Positions 26,132-33,656 of a stretch of 41,466 nucleotides of DNA are shown one piece after another. This DNA comes from Virgisporangium aurantiacum (lineage in GTDB: Bacteria > Actinomycetota > Actinomycetes > Mycobacteriales > Micromonosporaceae): positions 1 through 41,466 of the forward strand of contig NZ_BOPG01000079.1 of NCBI RefSeq assembly GCF_016863635.1, given 5' to 3'. The notes beneath the pieces are model-generated. The model saw only the letters and a list, made by a program, of their open reading frames with translations, ran no database searches and was not told the DNA's origin. The translations under genes and the position numbers were made by a program. Every line of letters begins with the position of its first letter. Within the stretch, counting starts at the first letter, position 1.

Positions 26132-27331
26132 CTAGATGACGCCGGCGTCGGTGAGTCGGCGAAGGTCGTCGTCGCCGAGGCCGAGCAGGCCGCGGTAGAT
26201 GTCGTCGTTGCTGGCGCCGAGCGCCGGGCCGGTCGAGCGCACCGCGCCCGGCGTGGCCGAGAGTTTGGGGAACACGTTCTGCATGGCGATCTCGCCGAGC
26301 CCCGGGTCGGTCAGTTTCACGATCGCCTCGCGGGCGGCGAAGTGCGGGTCGGCGAACATGTCCTTCGCCTTGTAGATGCGCCCGGCCGGCACCCCACCCC
26401 GGTGCAGCGACTCCAGCAGGTCATCGGCCTCGAAGCCGGCGGTCCATTCCGCGATGATCGCGTCGAGGACCTCCATGTACTCGCCGCGCGCGCTGTGCGT
26501 GGCGAAGCGGGGATCGCCGACGAGATCGGGCCGACCCATCACGTCGGCCAGGCGGCCGAAGACGCTGTCCTGGTTGGCCGCGATGAGGACGCTGTCGCCC
26601 TCCTTCGTCGGGTACACGTTGCTGGGCGACACGTTCGGCAGCACCGGCCCGGTGCGCTCGCGCTGGTACCCGGCCAGCTGCCACTCCGGCAGCAGCGACT
26701 CCATCATCGCCAGCACCGACTCGTAGATGGCGGCGTCGACCACCTGCCCGCGTCCACTGGTCTTCCGCTCATGAAGCGCGACCAGCGTGCCGATCGCCGC
26801 GTGCAGCGCGGCGAGCGAGTCACCGAGCGAGATGCCCGCGCGCGACGGCGGCTCGTCGGCCGACCCGGTGACGTACCGGATGCCGCCCATCGCCTCGCCG
26901 ATCGAGCCGAACCCGGCCCGCGACGAGTATGGACCGCTCTGCCCGAACCCGGTGACCCGCGTGACGATCAGCCGCGGGTTGAGCTCCCACAGCTGCTCCG
27001 GCGCCAGGTTCCAGCGCTCCAGCGTGCCGGGCCGGAAGTTCTCCAGCAGCACGTCCGACCGCTTGACCAGTTCCCGCACGAGGTTCTGGCCCTCGTCGGT
27101 GCGCAGGTCGCACGTCACCGACTTCTTGTTGCGGGCGACGACCGGCCACCACAGCGACTTCCCGTACGGCTTCTCGCGCCCCCACTGGCGCATGGGGTCG
27201 CCGTGTCGCGGGTCCTCGAGCTTGATGACCTCGGCACCGAAGTCGCCGAGCACCTGGCCGCAGAACGGGCCGGCCAGCAACTGGCCGAGCTCGATCACAC
27301 GGACGTCGCGGAGCGGCAAGGCTCGCGTCAT
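26132..27331 (-). CDS. Class III (CaiB/BaiF) CoA-transferase
   Basis: A 399-residue protein of normal length. It has RVIELGQLLAGPFCGQVLGD at the start, LLENFRPGTLERWNL, and the catalytic Asp171 in AGISLGDSLAALHA. The carboxyl-terminal QNVFPKLSATPGAVRSTGP is also typical. Family members move CoA between carboxylic acids (for example succinyl-CoA to citramalate, malate or mesaconate) through an aspartyl-anhydride. With the divergent HMG-CoA-lyase-like enzyme, a likely job is activation of a hydroxy-diacid for cleavage. The start ATG overlaps the gntR stop (ATGA), so regulator and enzyme are co-translated. Confidence 0.9.
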   Translation of the reverse strand: MTRALPLRDVRVIELGQLLAGPFCGQVLGDFGAEVIKLEDPRHGDPMRQWGREKPYGKSLWWPVVARNKKSVTCDLRTDEGQNLVRELVKRSDVLLENFRPGTLERWNLAPEQLWELNPRLIVTRVTGFGQSGPYSSRAGFGSIGEAMGGIRYVTGSADEPPSRAGISLGDSLAALHAAIGTLVALHERKTSGRGQVVDAAIYESVLAMMESLLPEWQLAGYQRERTGPVLPNVSPSNVYPTKEGDSVLIAANQDSVFGRLADVMGRPDLVGDPRFATHSARGEYMEVLDAIIAEWTAGFEADDLLESLHRGGVPAGRIYKAKDMFADPHFAAREAIVKLTDPGLGEIAMQNVFPKLSATPGAVRSTGPALGASNDDIYRGLLGLGDDDLRRLTDAGVI

Positions 27332-27999
27332 GGGTTCTCCTCTTGGATCTCATAGGCGGCGCCCCTCGACCGGCGCGGCCCGAGCAGCGACGCGCGCGCC
27401 GACAGCAGATGCGCGTGCATCACCGCCTCGGCCCAGTCGCCGTCGCGGGCCCGCAGCGCCGCCACGATCTCCAGATGGTGGGCGACGCTGCGGCGGCGGG
27501 CCGCGTCGTCGAACGCGTGCAGCGTGCGGACCAGCACCGAGCTGTGGATGAGCTGGTTGACGGTGGCGGTGACGACGGTGCTGCCGGCCAGCCCGTTGAG
27601 CGTCGCGTGGTACTCGGCGTTGAGGCGGTACACCTCCTCCAACCGGCCGGCCTCCGAGTGGTCCCCGAGGACGGTCGCGATGTGTTCCAACCGGTCGATG
27701 TCCGACTCGGTGGCGGTCTCGGCGGCGATCCGGGCGGACAGGCCCTCCACCCGCGACCGGATCTCGAAGATGCGTTCGAGGTCGGTGCGCGGGTACTCGA
27801 CCACTCGGGCGCCCTTGTTGGCCGTGATGTCGACGAGCCCCTCGGCGGCGAGCCGGCGCAGCGCCTCGCGGACCGGCGTGCGGCTCACGCCGAGCTTCTC
27901 GGCCAGCTCCACCTCGGCCAGCCGCTCGCCGGGGACGTACTCCCCGCCGAGGATCCGCTCGCGCAGCTGGTTCACCGCGCGGTCGCTGGCTGCCGTCAT
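27328..27999 (-). CDS. GntR-family regulator with FCD domain
   Basis: A 223-residue protein. Residues about 8-72 form the winged helix (VNQLRERILGGEYVPGERLA, EKLGVSRTPVREALRRLAAE, VDITANKGARV). Residues 85-210 form the all-helical FCD effector domain with its metal-binding residues spread as in ARIAAETATESDIDRLEH, YRLNAEYHATLNGLAG and HHLEIVAALRARDGDWAEAV followed by HAHL. FCD regulators usually bind an organic acid of the pathway and lose DNA. The start is ATG 27999 with GGAG at spacing 6; an in-frame GTG/ATG further up would read through the operator. It is the first gene of the minus arm and lies beside three TTGCATACAT sites, so autoregulation and control of both arms are likely. Confidence 0.9.
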   Translation of the reverse strand: MTAASDRAVNQLRERILGGEYVPGERLAEVELAEKLGVSRTPVREALRRLAAEGLVDITANKGARVVEYPRTDLERIFEIRSRVEGLSARIAAETATESDIDRLEHIATVLGDHSEAGRLEEVYRLNAEYHATLNGLAGSTVVTATVNQLIHSSVLVRTLHAFDDAARRRSVAHHLEIVAALRARDGDWAEAVMHAHLLSARASLLGPRRSRGAAYEIQEENP

Positions 28000-28018
28000 G
28001 GACGTCTCCGTTCGCTGG

Positions 28019-28028
28019 TTGCATACAT
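28019..28028 (+). promoter_or_regulatory. GntR operator copy 1 (TTGCATACAT)
   Basis: This lies 20-29 bases upstream of the gntR start and overlaps a possible minus-strand -10 box (TACATG, with TTGTGA 18 bases further up). The motif resembles the TTGTATACAA type of sites bound by FCD regulators. Binding here would block gntR and the whole minus operon. Confidence 0.65.
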
Positions 28029-28081
28029 GTAGTCGATCCTCCGGGCAGTTCACAAGGGTTTCGGGCTGCATTTCTTGGAGA

Positions 28082-28091
28082 TTGCATACAT
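28082..28091 (+). promoter_or_regulatory. GntR operator copy 2 (TTGCATACAT)
   Basis: This lies exactly 63 bp from copy 1. The first six bases (TTGCAT) could be the -35 element of the plus-strand promoter, with TAGACA 18 bases downstream as -10. Transcription would then begin close to the ATG at 28117, giving a short or absent leader. Confidence 0.65.
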
Positions 28092-28116
28092 CTCTCGACG
28101 AGTGCTAGACAGAGGC

Positions 28117-29034
28117 ATGGCACCGAACCGCACCGTGGAGATCGTGGAGGTCGGGCCGCGCGACGGCCTGCAGAACGAGTCCGCCCTGGTGTCCACAGCG
28201 GCGAAGATTGCATACATCGAGGCACTGGTCGACGCCGGCGTCCGGCGCGTCGAGGCGACCAGCTTCGTGCACCCGAAGCGCGTGCCGCAGATGGCCGACG
28301 CCGAGCAGGTGATGGCGGGTGTCCCGCGCGACCGCGGGGTCAGCTACATCGGGCTGGTCGTCAACGAGCGTGGTCTGGACCGCGCGCTCGCCTGCGGGGT
28401 CGACGAGGCCAACGTCGTGGTCGTCGCGTCGGAGACGTTCAGCCACCGCAACCAGGGCATGTCGATCGCCGAGGGGGTGCGGTCGTTCGAGGCGATCAGC
28501 GGACGCGCCGTCGGGCTCCGCGTCACCGCGACGATCGGTGCCAGCTTCGGGTGCCCGTTCGAGGGTGAGGTGCCGGTGTCGACGGTCGCGTCGCTCGCGC
28601 GGCAGTGCGCGGAGGCGGGCGCCGACGAGATCGCACTCGCCGACACGATCGGGGTCGGCGTCCCCGACGACGTCAAAATTCTGGTGGACGCGGTGCGCGC
28701 GGTGACCGACCTGCCGCTGCGGTTCCACTTCCACAACACCCGCAACACCGGCTACGCCAACGCGTTGACAGCGGTCTCCCTCGGCGCGGCGGCGCTCGAC
28801 AGCAGCGCCGGCGGCATCGGCGGGTGCCCGTTCGCGCCGGCGGCCACCGGCAACATCGCGACCGAGGACCTCGCGTACGCGTTGCGCCGCACGGGCGTCC
28901 ACTCCGGGCTGGACCTCGACAAGGTGATCGCCGCGGCGGCGTTCATCGGCACGGAGCTGGGCGCGGCGCTGCCCGCGCTGCTCGGCCGCGCCGGCGACTT
29001 CCCGGGGTCCCTCTCCGCGGAGCGGGCGCGGTGA
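28117..29034 (+). CDS. HMG-CoA-lyase-like enzyme
   Basis: A 305-residue TIM-barrel lyase. It has IVEVGPRDGLQNE (Arg15, Asp16), VEATSFVHPKRVPQMADA, the metal ligands His204 and His206 in RFHFHNTRNTGYAN, and the flexible catalytic Cys237 loop AGGIGGCPFAPAATGN. The family cleaves 3-hydroxyacyl-CoA thioesters such as HMG-CoA or citramalyl-CoA into acetyl-CoA or pyruvate plus a second product. ATG 28117 is preferred over an earlier in-frame start because the latter would include the operator. It is the first gene of the plus arm. Its stop overlaps the next start (GTGA). Confidence 0.9.
   Translation: MAPNRTVEIVEVGPRDGLQNESALVSTAAKIAYIEALVDAGVRRVEATSFVHPKRVPQMADAEQVMAGVPRDRGVSYIGLVVNERGLDRALACGVDEANVVVVASETFSHRNQGMSIAEGVRSFEAISGRAVGLRVTATIGASFGCPFEGEVPVSTVASLARQCAEAGADEIALADTIGVGVPDDVKILVDAVRAVTDLPLRFHFHNTRNTGYANALTAVSLGAAALDSSAGGIGGCPFAPAATGNIATEDLAYALRRTGVHSGLDLDKVIAAAAFIGTELGAALPALLGRAGDFPGSLSAERAR
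28208..28217 (+). promoter_or_regulatory. GntR operator copy 3 inside the lyase gene
   Basis: The same ten bases lie exactly 126 bp from copy 2, inside codons 31-34 of the HMG-CoA-lyase-like gene (Ile-Ala-Tyr-Ile). The codons used, ATT and GCA, are rare in this GC-rich genome, which suggests that the DNA sequence itself is selected. Confidence 0.6.
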
Positions 29035-30125
29035 AGGCCGCGATCATGACCGAGGTCGGCGCCGACCTGACCGTCGCCGACGTCGACCTCGACGAGCCGC
29101 GCGCCGGCGAGGTGCGCGTCGACCTCGCGCACGTAGGGGTCTGCCACTCCGACCTGCACTACATGGACGGCTCGCTGCGCACCGGGCTGCCGGTGATCCT
29201 CGGCCACGAGGCGGCCGGCGTGGTCGGCGCCGTCGGCGCGGGCGTCTCCGACGTCTCGCCGGGCGACCGCGTCGTCCTCACGATGGCGCCGTCGTGCGGT
29301 CGCTGCTACTGGTGCGCCCGGGGCGAGCGGACGCTGTGCCAGCGCTTCGCCGGCATGGTCGGCGGCGCCTACCCCGACGGGTCGACGCGCCTGTCGTGGA
29401 ACGGTTCCCCGGTGCGGCGGGGGCTGGTGCTCGCCGCTTTCGCGCGGTCGACCGTGGTTCCGGCGGAGGCCGCGGTGCGCGTCTCCGACGACGTGCCCAC
29501 CGAGATCGCCGCCGTCGTCGGCTGCGCCGTGCAGACCGGGTTCGGCGCGGTGTTCAACACGGCGCGGGTGCCGGCCGGATCGTCCATTGTGGTCAGTGGG
29601 CTCGGCGCGGTGGGGTTGTCGATCGTGCAGTCGGCGGTGGTGGCCGGCGCCACCACGATCGTCGGCTGCGATCTCAACGCCGGGCGGCGCGAGCGCGCGC
29701 TGTCGAAAGGTGCGACACACGTCGCAGATCCGGACTCGCTGACGGGTCTCGTGCGCGCCCTCACCGACGGGCGCGGTGCCGACTTCGCGTTCGACGCCGT
29801 CGGCCGCGGCCCGGTGGTGGAGAGCCTGATGAAGGTGACGCGCAACGGCGGAACCACGGTGATGGTCGGTATACCGTCCACATCGGACACCGTGACGGTG
29901 AAGGCGTTGGTGCACGCGTTCTACGAGAAGAAGCTGGTCGGATGCTATCTCGGATCGGCGAACCCGCACCGTGACTTTCCCCGCATCCTCGACCTGTGGC
30001 GGGCCGGCCGCCTCGATCTCGCCGGTATGGTGACGGCACGCCGCCCGCTCGACGAGATCAACCTCGCGATCGCCGACCTGCGCGCCGGAACCGGCGTGCG
30101 CACTGTACTGGAGATGGACTCTTGA
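29031..30125 (+). CDS. Zinc-dependent alcohol dehydrogenase
   Basis: A 364-residue MDR-family enzyme. Catalytic zinc ligands are Cys38 (GVCHSDLHYMDG) and His59-Glu60 (ILGHE). Structural zinc ligands are Cys89, Cys92, Cys95 and Cys103 (APSCGRCYWCARGERTLC). The nucleotide-binding loop is VSGLGAVGLSIVQSAVVAGA followed by the acidic Asp of VGCDLNAG, which favours NAD. It resembles the class III-like alcohol dehydrogenases that oxidise primary alcohols or hydroxy-thioesters. It starts at GTG 29031 inside the lyase stop and ends in a TTGA overlap with the aldehyde dehydrogenase, so an alcohol to aldehyde to acid sequence is likely. Confidence 0.9.
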   Translation: MKAAIMTEVGADLTVADVDLDEPRAGEVRVDLAHVGVCHSDLHYMDGSLRTGLPVILGHEAAGVVGAVGAGVSDVSPGDRVVLTMAPSCGRCYWCARGERTLCQRFAGMVGGAYPDGSTRLSWNGSPVRRGLVLAAFARSTVVPAEAAVRVSDDVPTEIAAVVGCAVQTGFGAVFNTARVPAGSSIVVSGLGAVGLSIVQSAVVAGATTIVGCDLNAGRRERALSKGATHVADPDSLTGLVRALTDGRGADFAFDAVGRGPVVESLMKVTRNGGTTVMVGIPSTSDTVTVKALVHAFYEKKLVGCYLGSANPHRDFPRILDLWRAGRLDLAGMVTARRPLDEINLAIADLRAGTGVRTVLEMDS

Positions 30126-31495
30126 GATACGACAGCGCCTTCATCGACGGTCAGTGGCAGCCGGTCTCCGGCACCGAAACGCTGGGTCTGGTCGACCCGT
30201 CGACCGAGGAGGAGTTCGCGTCGGTCCGCCTGGCCGGCACCGCGGAGGTCGACGCGGCGGTGGCCGCCGCCCGGGCCGCCGGCGCCGCCTGGCGCGCCGC
30301 CGACCGGATCTCCGTGCTGCGCAAGGCGCGCGAGGCGATCGAGAAGCGGCGCGCCGAGTTCGCCGGGCTCATCACGCGCGACATGGGCTGCCCGCCGAAG
30401 ATCGCCGACCTGGTCCAGGTCGGCACCCCGCTCGCCGTGCTCGACGGGTTCCTCTCCCTGTCGGAGGTTCCGGACGAGACCATCGCGCACTCGCTCGTCG
30501 TGCGCGAGCCGATCGGCGTCGTCGGTGCGATCACCCCGTGGAACTACCCGCTGCACCAGGTGGTGGCGAAGGTCGCGCCGGCGCTGCTGGCCGGCTGCAC
30601 CGTAGTCCTCAAGCCCAGCGAGGTCGCGCCGTCGGCCGCGCTGCTGCTGGCCGAGGTGTTCGACGAGGCGGGCCTGCCGCCCGGCGTGTTCAACGTCGTG
30701 GTCGGCACCGGTCCGGTGGTGGGCGCCGCGCTGGCCGCGCATCCCGGCGTCGACATGGTGTCGTTCACCGGATCCACCGCGGCCGGCCGGCTCGTGTCGC
30801 GCGCCGCGGCCGACACCGTGAAGCGGGTCGCGCTCGAACTCGGCGGCAAGTCGGCGAGCGTCGTCCTGCCCGACGCCGACCTCGCGAAGGCGGTGAAGGC
30901 CACCGTCAGCAACGCGTTCCTCAACTCCGGACAGACCTGCACCGCGTGGACGCGGCTCCTCGTCCACCGCGACCACCACGACGAGGCGGCCCGGCTGGCG
31001 GGGGAGTTCGCGTCGGCGATGGCCGATCGGCTGGGCCCGCTGGCGTCGAAGGCCCAATGGGACCGCGTGCAGGGCTACCTGGCAGCCGCCGACGCGACCC
31101 TGGTGGCCGGCGGCCCCGGCCGGCTGGAGAACCGCGACCGCGGCTACTACTGCAAACCGACCGTGTACTCCGGCGTCGCGCCGTCGTCGGTGCTCGCCCA
31201 GGAGGAGATCTTCGGACCCGTCCTGTCGGTGATCCCGTACGGCGACACCGACGAGGCGGTCGAGATCGCCAACGGCACCCCGTACGGCCTGGCCGGCGGC
31301 GTGTGGGCGGCCGACAACGAGACGGCACTGGCCGTCGCGCGCCGGCTGCGCACCGGCCAGGTCGACATCAACGGCGCCCGGTTCAACCCGCTGGCCCCGT
31401 TCGGCGGCTACGGCCAGTCGGGCATCGGCCGCGAGATGGGCAAGTTCGGCTTCGACGAGTACCTGGAGGTCAAGGCGATCCAGCTACCGGCGTGA
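30122..31495 (+). CDS. NAD(P)-dependent aldehyde dehydrogenase
   Basis: A 457-residue ALDH-superfamily enzyme. It has GVVGAITPWNYPLHQVVAKV (oxyanion Asn141), LKPSEVAPSAALL, the general base Glu239 in VALELGGKSASVVLPDAD, and the nucleophile Cys273 in LNSGQTCTAW. The end IGREMGKFGFDEYLEVKA is typical. The start is TTG 30122, overlapping the dehydrogenase stop as TTGA. This gives MRYDSAFIDGQWQPVSG, the usual ALDH beginning, and no better start exists in frame. It closes the plus arm and converts the product of the alcohol dehydrogenase to an acid. Confidence 0.9.
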   Translation: MRYDSAFIDGQWQPVSGTETLGLVDPSTEEEFASVRLAGTAEVDAAVAAARAAGAAWRAADRISVLRKAREAIEKRRAEFAGLITRDMGCPPKIADLVQVGTPLAVLDGFLSLSEVPDETIAHSLVVREPIGVVGAITPWNYPLHQVVAKVAPALLAGCTVVLKPSEVAPSAALLLAEVFDEAGLPPGVFNVVVGTGPVVGAALAAHPGVDMVSFTGSTAAGRLVSRAAADTVKRVALELGGKSASVVLPDADLAKAVKATVSNAFLNSGQTCTAWTRLLVHRDHHDEAARLAGEFASAMADRLGPLASKAQWDRVQGYLAAADATLVAGGPGRLENRDRGYYCKPTVYSGVAPSSVLAQEEIFGPVLSVIPYGDTDEAVEIANGTPYGLAGGVWAADNETALAVARRLRTGQVDINGARFNPLAPFGGYGQSGIGREMGKFGFDEYLEVKAIQLPA

Positions 31496-31498
31496 CGT

Positions 31499-32056
31499 CT
31501 ATGTGGCGATCAGGTCGTCAACGGCGAGGCCGGAGCCGGCGTAGCGAACCGGAATCTGCTCCCCGAGCCGGTACTCGACGCGTGTGCGGTAGCCCGTGGG
31601 AATCGGATCGGTGTGCTCATAGATCGCCTGCTGAGTGATGACCCAGTAGACGGCATAACCCGCCTGGCCGTACAGGCTTGCCTTGACGTTGAGGTCCTGG
31701 ATGACGGTCTCATCGGCGACCTCGACGACGAGCAGAACGTCGGAGGCATCCCAGACGGAAAGCCGCGTCCCGACCGTGCCGATCGGGTCGGCGTCGTCTC
31801 GACGTACCCAGCAGTCGGGATCGGGTAGCGAGCCGCCCGTGGGAAGCGTCGCCGTGGTCACCCTCACTCCGGTGCGTGGCAGCAGTGCCAGGAGTTGGCC
31901 GACAGTGTCGCCGTGCCAGGAACCGATCACCACTGGCCAGATCGCTCCTTCGACGAGTTCCACCCGGTGGTCGAACGCTCCAGCTTCCCAGGCACGCAGG
32001 AACTCGCTCTGACTCCAGTGGTAGGCGAGAGTGGACTGGGACACAAGCCCGAGCAT
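31499..32056 (-). CDS. Uma2/DUF820-family putative nuclease-fold protein
   Basis: A 185-residue protein with the PD-(D/E)XK pattern of Uma2 proteins: FDHRVELVEGAIWPVVIGSW near the start, SLPDPDCWVRR (Asp), and DVLLVVEVADETVIQDLNVK (ExK-like) followed by YGQAGYAVYWVI. These proteins are very common in actinomycetes and cyanobacteria. Their biological role is unsettled. ATG 32056 gives MLGLVSQSTLAYHWSQSEFL; the binding site is weak and an upstream extension is possible but runs into a different gene remnant. It ends 3 bp from the convergent aldehyde dehydrogenase stop. Confidence 0.75.
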   Translation of the reverse strand: MLGLVSQSTLAYHWSQSEFLRAWEAGAFDHRVELVEGAIWPVVIGSWHGDTVGQLLALLPRTGVRVTTATLPTGGSLPDPDCWVRRDDADPIGTVGTRLSVWDASDVLLVVEVADETVIQDLNVKASLYGQAGYAVYWVITQQAIYEHTDPIPTGYRTRVEYRLGEQIPVRYAGSGLAVDDLIAT

Positions 32057-32133
32057 ATCAACGAGTCGGGCCCGGCGGTTCTCCTCGAATACGCGCAGTC
32101 GGGCGTCGGCGTGCCGGCGAACCGCTCGATCGA

Positions 32134-32202
32134 ACCCGCCTCCTGCATGTCGAGGAGGTCCGGCAGGTCCGCGACCGTGGCCGGGCGCAGGAGCGGGCTC
32201 AT
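32134..32202 (-). pseudogene. Front end of a GNAT acetyltransferase, truncated
   Basis: ATG 32202 overlaps the MocR stop (ATGA) and begins MSPLLRPATVADLPDLLDMQ, the standard first strand and helix of a GNAT N-acetyltransferase. After about 23 residues the similarity stops and the frame continues as meaningless sequence into the Uma2 gene. The remainder of the acetyltransferase has been lost, apparently when the Uma2 segment came in. Confidence 0.55.
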
Positions 32203-33578
32203 CGGGCGGGCGCCCAGGCGGCGGCCAGCCGGTGGACCACCTCGGTGAGCGTCGCCGGTGCGGCGACGAACGGCACGCGCAGCTGTGCGCGTCCACCGCC
32301 GGCCGGATCGAACGCCGACCCCGGCAGCACCGCGACGCCCAGCCGCAGCGCGGCCTGGGCGTAGATCGACGCGTCGGTGTCCGGGAGGGTGACCCACAGC
32401 GTCTGGCCGCCCAGCGCGGGCGTGAACCGCCAGTCGGGCAGGTGCCGGCGCAGCAGGGCGACCAGGTGGTCGTGCCGCTCGCGCAGCAGCGTGACCCGGT
32501 GCCGCCGCACGGTGTCGAGGTCGTGCACCAGGTGGGCGGCGGCCAGCTGGGACAGCGTGTTGCCGCCGAGGTCGTGCATGGCGCGCAGCCGCGCGAGTTT
32601 GCCGACGGTGGCGGCGTCGGCGCGGATCCAGCCGACCCGCAGGCCGCCCCAGACGAGTTTGCTCAGCGAGCCGACGGTGATCACGTCGGACATGTAGGCG
32701 GCGACGGGAACCGGGTGGTCGGAGAACCCGAGGTCCACGAGCACCTCGTCGTCGATCAGCGGGATGCGCAGCTCGGCGGCCGCCCGGGCCAGGCGTTGCC
32801 GCCCGAAGACCGGCACCAGGCTGCCGGTCGGATTGTGGAAGCTCGGCGTCAGGTAGGCCAGCGCCGGCCGGACGGTCCGCATCGCCGCGGCGAACGCGTC
32901 GACGTCGAGACCCGCGTCGGTGACCGGAACCGTGTGGAGCACGGCGCTCGCGTCGCGGAACAGTTCGATCGCGCCCGGGTACGTCGGCGTCTCGGTGAGC
33001 ACCGCGTCGCCGGGCGCCAGGAGCAGCCGGGTCAGCAGCGCGAGCGCCTGCTGGGCACCGGTCGTGACGAGGATCTGGTCGGGGGTGGTCGGCACGCCGC
33101 GGTCGGTGTAGCGGTCGGCGAGCGCCCGCCGCAGCGACGGCACGCCGCGGGGATGGATCCCGAGCCCGCCGGTCAGCTCGGTCAACGCGCGGGTGTGCGC
33201 GGCGGCGAACTCGGGCGGCAGGTCGTCGGGCGCGGCGCAGGTGAGGTGCAGCACGCCGTCGTCGGGACGGTCGAGCAGGTGCGCGAACAGCGGGTTGCGG
33301 CCGGCGTCGGTGGTCGGCGAGACCGGTTCGGCGCGCACGCGCGTCCCGCTGCCCTGCACCCGCGCGAGCCGCCCCTCCTGCCGCAGGACGTCGTACGCCG
33401 CGACCACCGTGCTGCGACCCACGGCCAGCGCCGAGGCGAGCCGCCGGTCGGGCGGCAGCAGGCAGCCGTCGGGCAGCTCGCCGGCCTCGATCAACTGCCG
33501 GAGCCGGGACGCGAGCAGCAGGTACAGCGGGCCGCGGCCGGCCGACCAGCGACCGGTGAGGGCCAGCAGCGCGTCCAT
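32199..33578 (-). CDS. MocR/GabR-type regulator (GntR helix-turn-helix plus aminotransferase fold)
   Basis: A 459-residue protein. Residues about 15-75 form the GntR winged helix (LYLLLASRLRQLIEAGELPD, RLASALAVGRSTVVAAYDVL). Residues 110-455 have a fold type I aminotransferase body with HNPTG, LIDDEVLVDLGF and the pyridoxal lysine in TVGSLSKLVWGGLRVGW. MocR regulators sense a substrate or pyridoxal phosphate through this body. ATG 33578 is chosen because GGAG lies 9 bases upstream; ATG 33593 in the same frame has none. The divergent neighbour is an aminotransferase of related fold, and ATTGG elements lie between, so that gene is the probable target. Confidence 0.9.
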   Translation of the reverse strand: MDALLALTGRWSAGRGPLYLLLASRLRQLIEAGELPDGCLLPPDRRLASALAVGRSTVVAAYDVLRQEGRLARVQGSGTRVRAEPVSPTTDAGRNPLFAHLLDRPDDGVLHLTCAAPDDLPPEFAAAHTRALTELTGGLGIHPRGVPSLRRALADRYTDRGVPTTPDQILVTTGAQQALALLTRLLLAPGDAVLTETPTYPGAIELFRDASAVLHTVPVTDAGLDVDAFAAAMRTVRPALAYLTPSFHNPTGSLVPVFGRQRLARAAAELRIPLIDDEVLVDLGFSDHPVPVAAYMSDVITVGSLSKLVWGGLRVGWIRADAATVGKLARLRAMHDLGGNTLSQLAAAHLVHDLDTVRRHRVTLLRERHDHLVALLRRHLPDWRFTPALGGQTLWVTLPDTDASIYAQAALRLGVAVLPGSAFDPAGGGRAQLRVPFVAAPATLTEVVHRLAAAWAPAR

Positions 33579-33582
33579 TCCG

Positions 33583-33619
33583 ATTGGCTCCATCGGCAAA
33601 CCAATTTGCCGCCATTGGC
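33583..33619 (+). promoter_or_regulatory. Probable MocR operator: three ATTGG half-sites
   Basis: ATTGGC occurs at 33583-33588 and 33614-33619 in the same orientation, 31 bp (three helical turns) apart. ATTGGT occurs in the opposite orientation at 33600-33605 (ACCAAT on this strand). Direct repeats of this kind, close to both divergent starts, are the usual MocR arrangement. The first two elements also overlap the second possible mocR start. Confidence 0.6.
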
Positions 33620-33656
33620 GCTGTCCGTCAAGCCGCGGGCGGCACAGGATGGGGGA

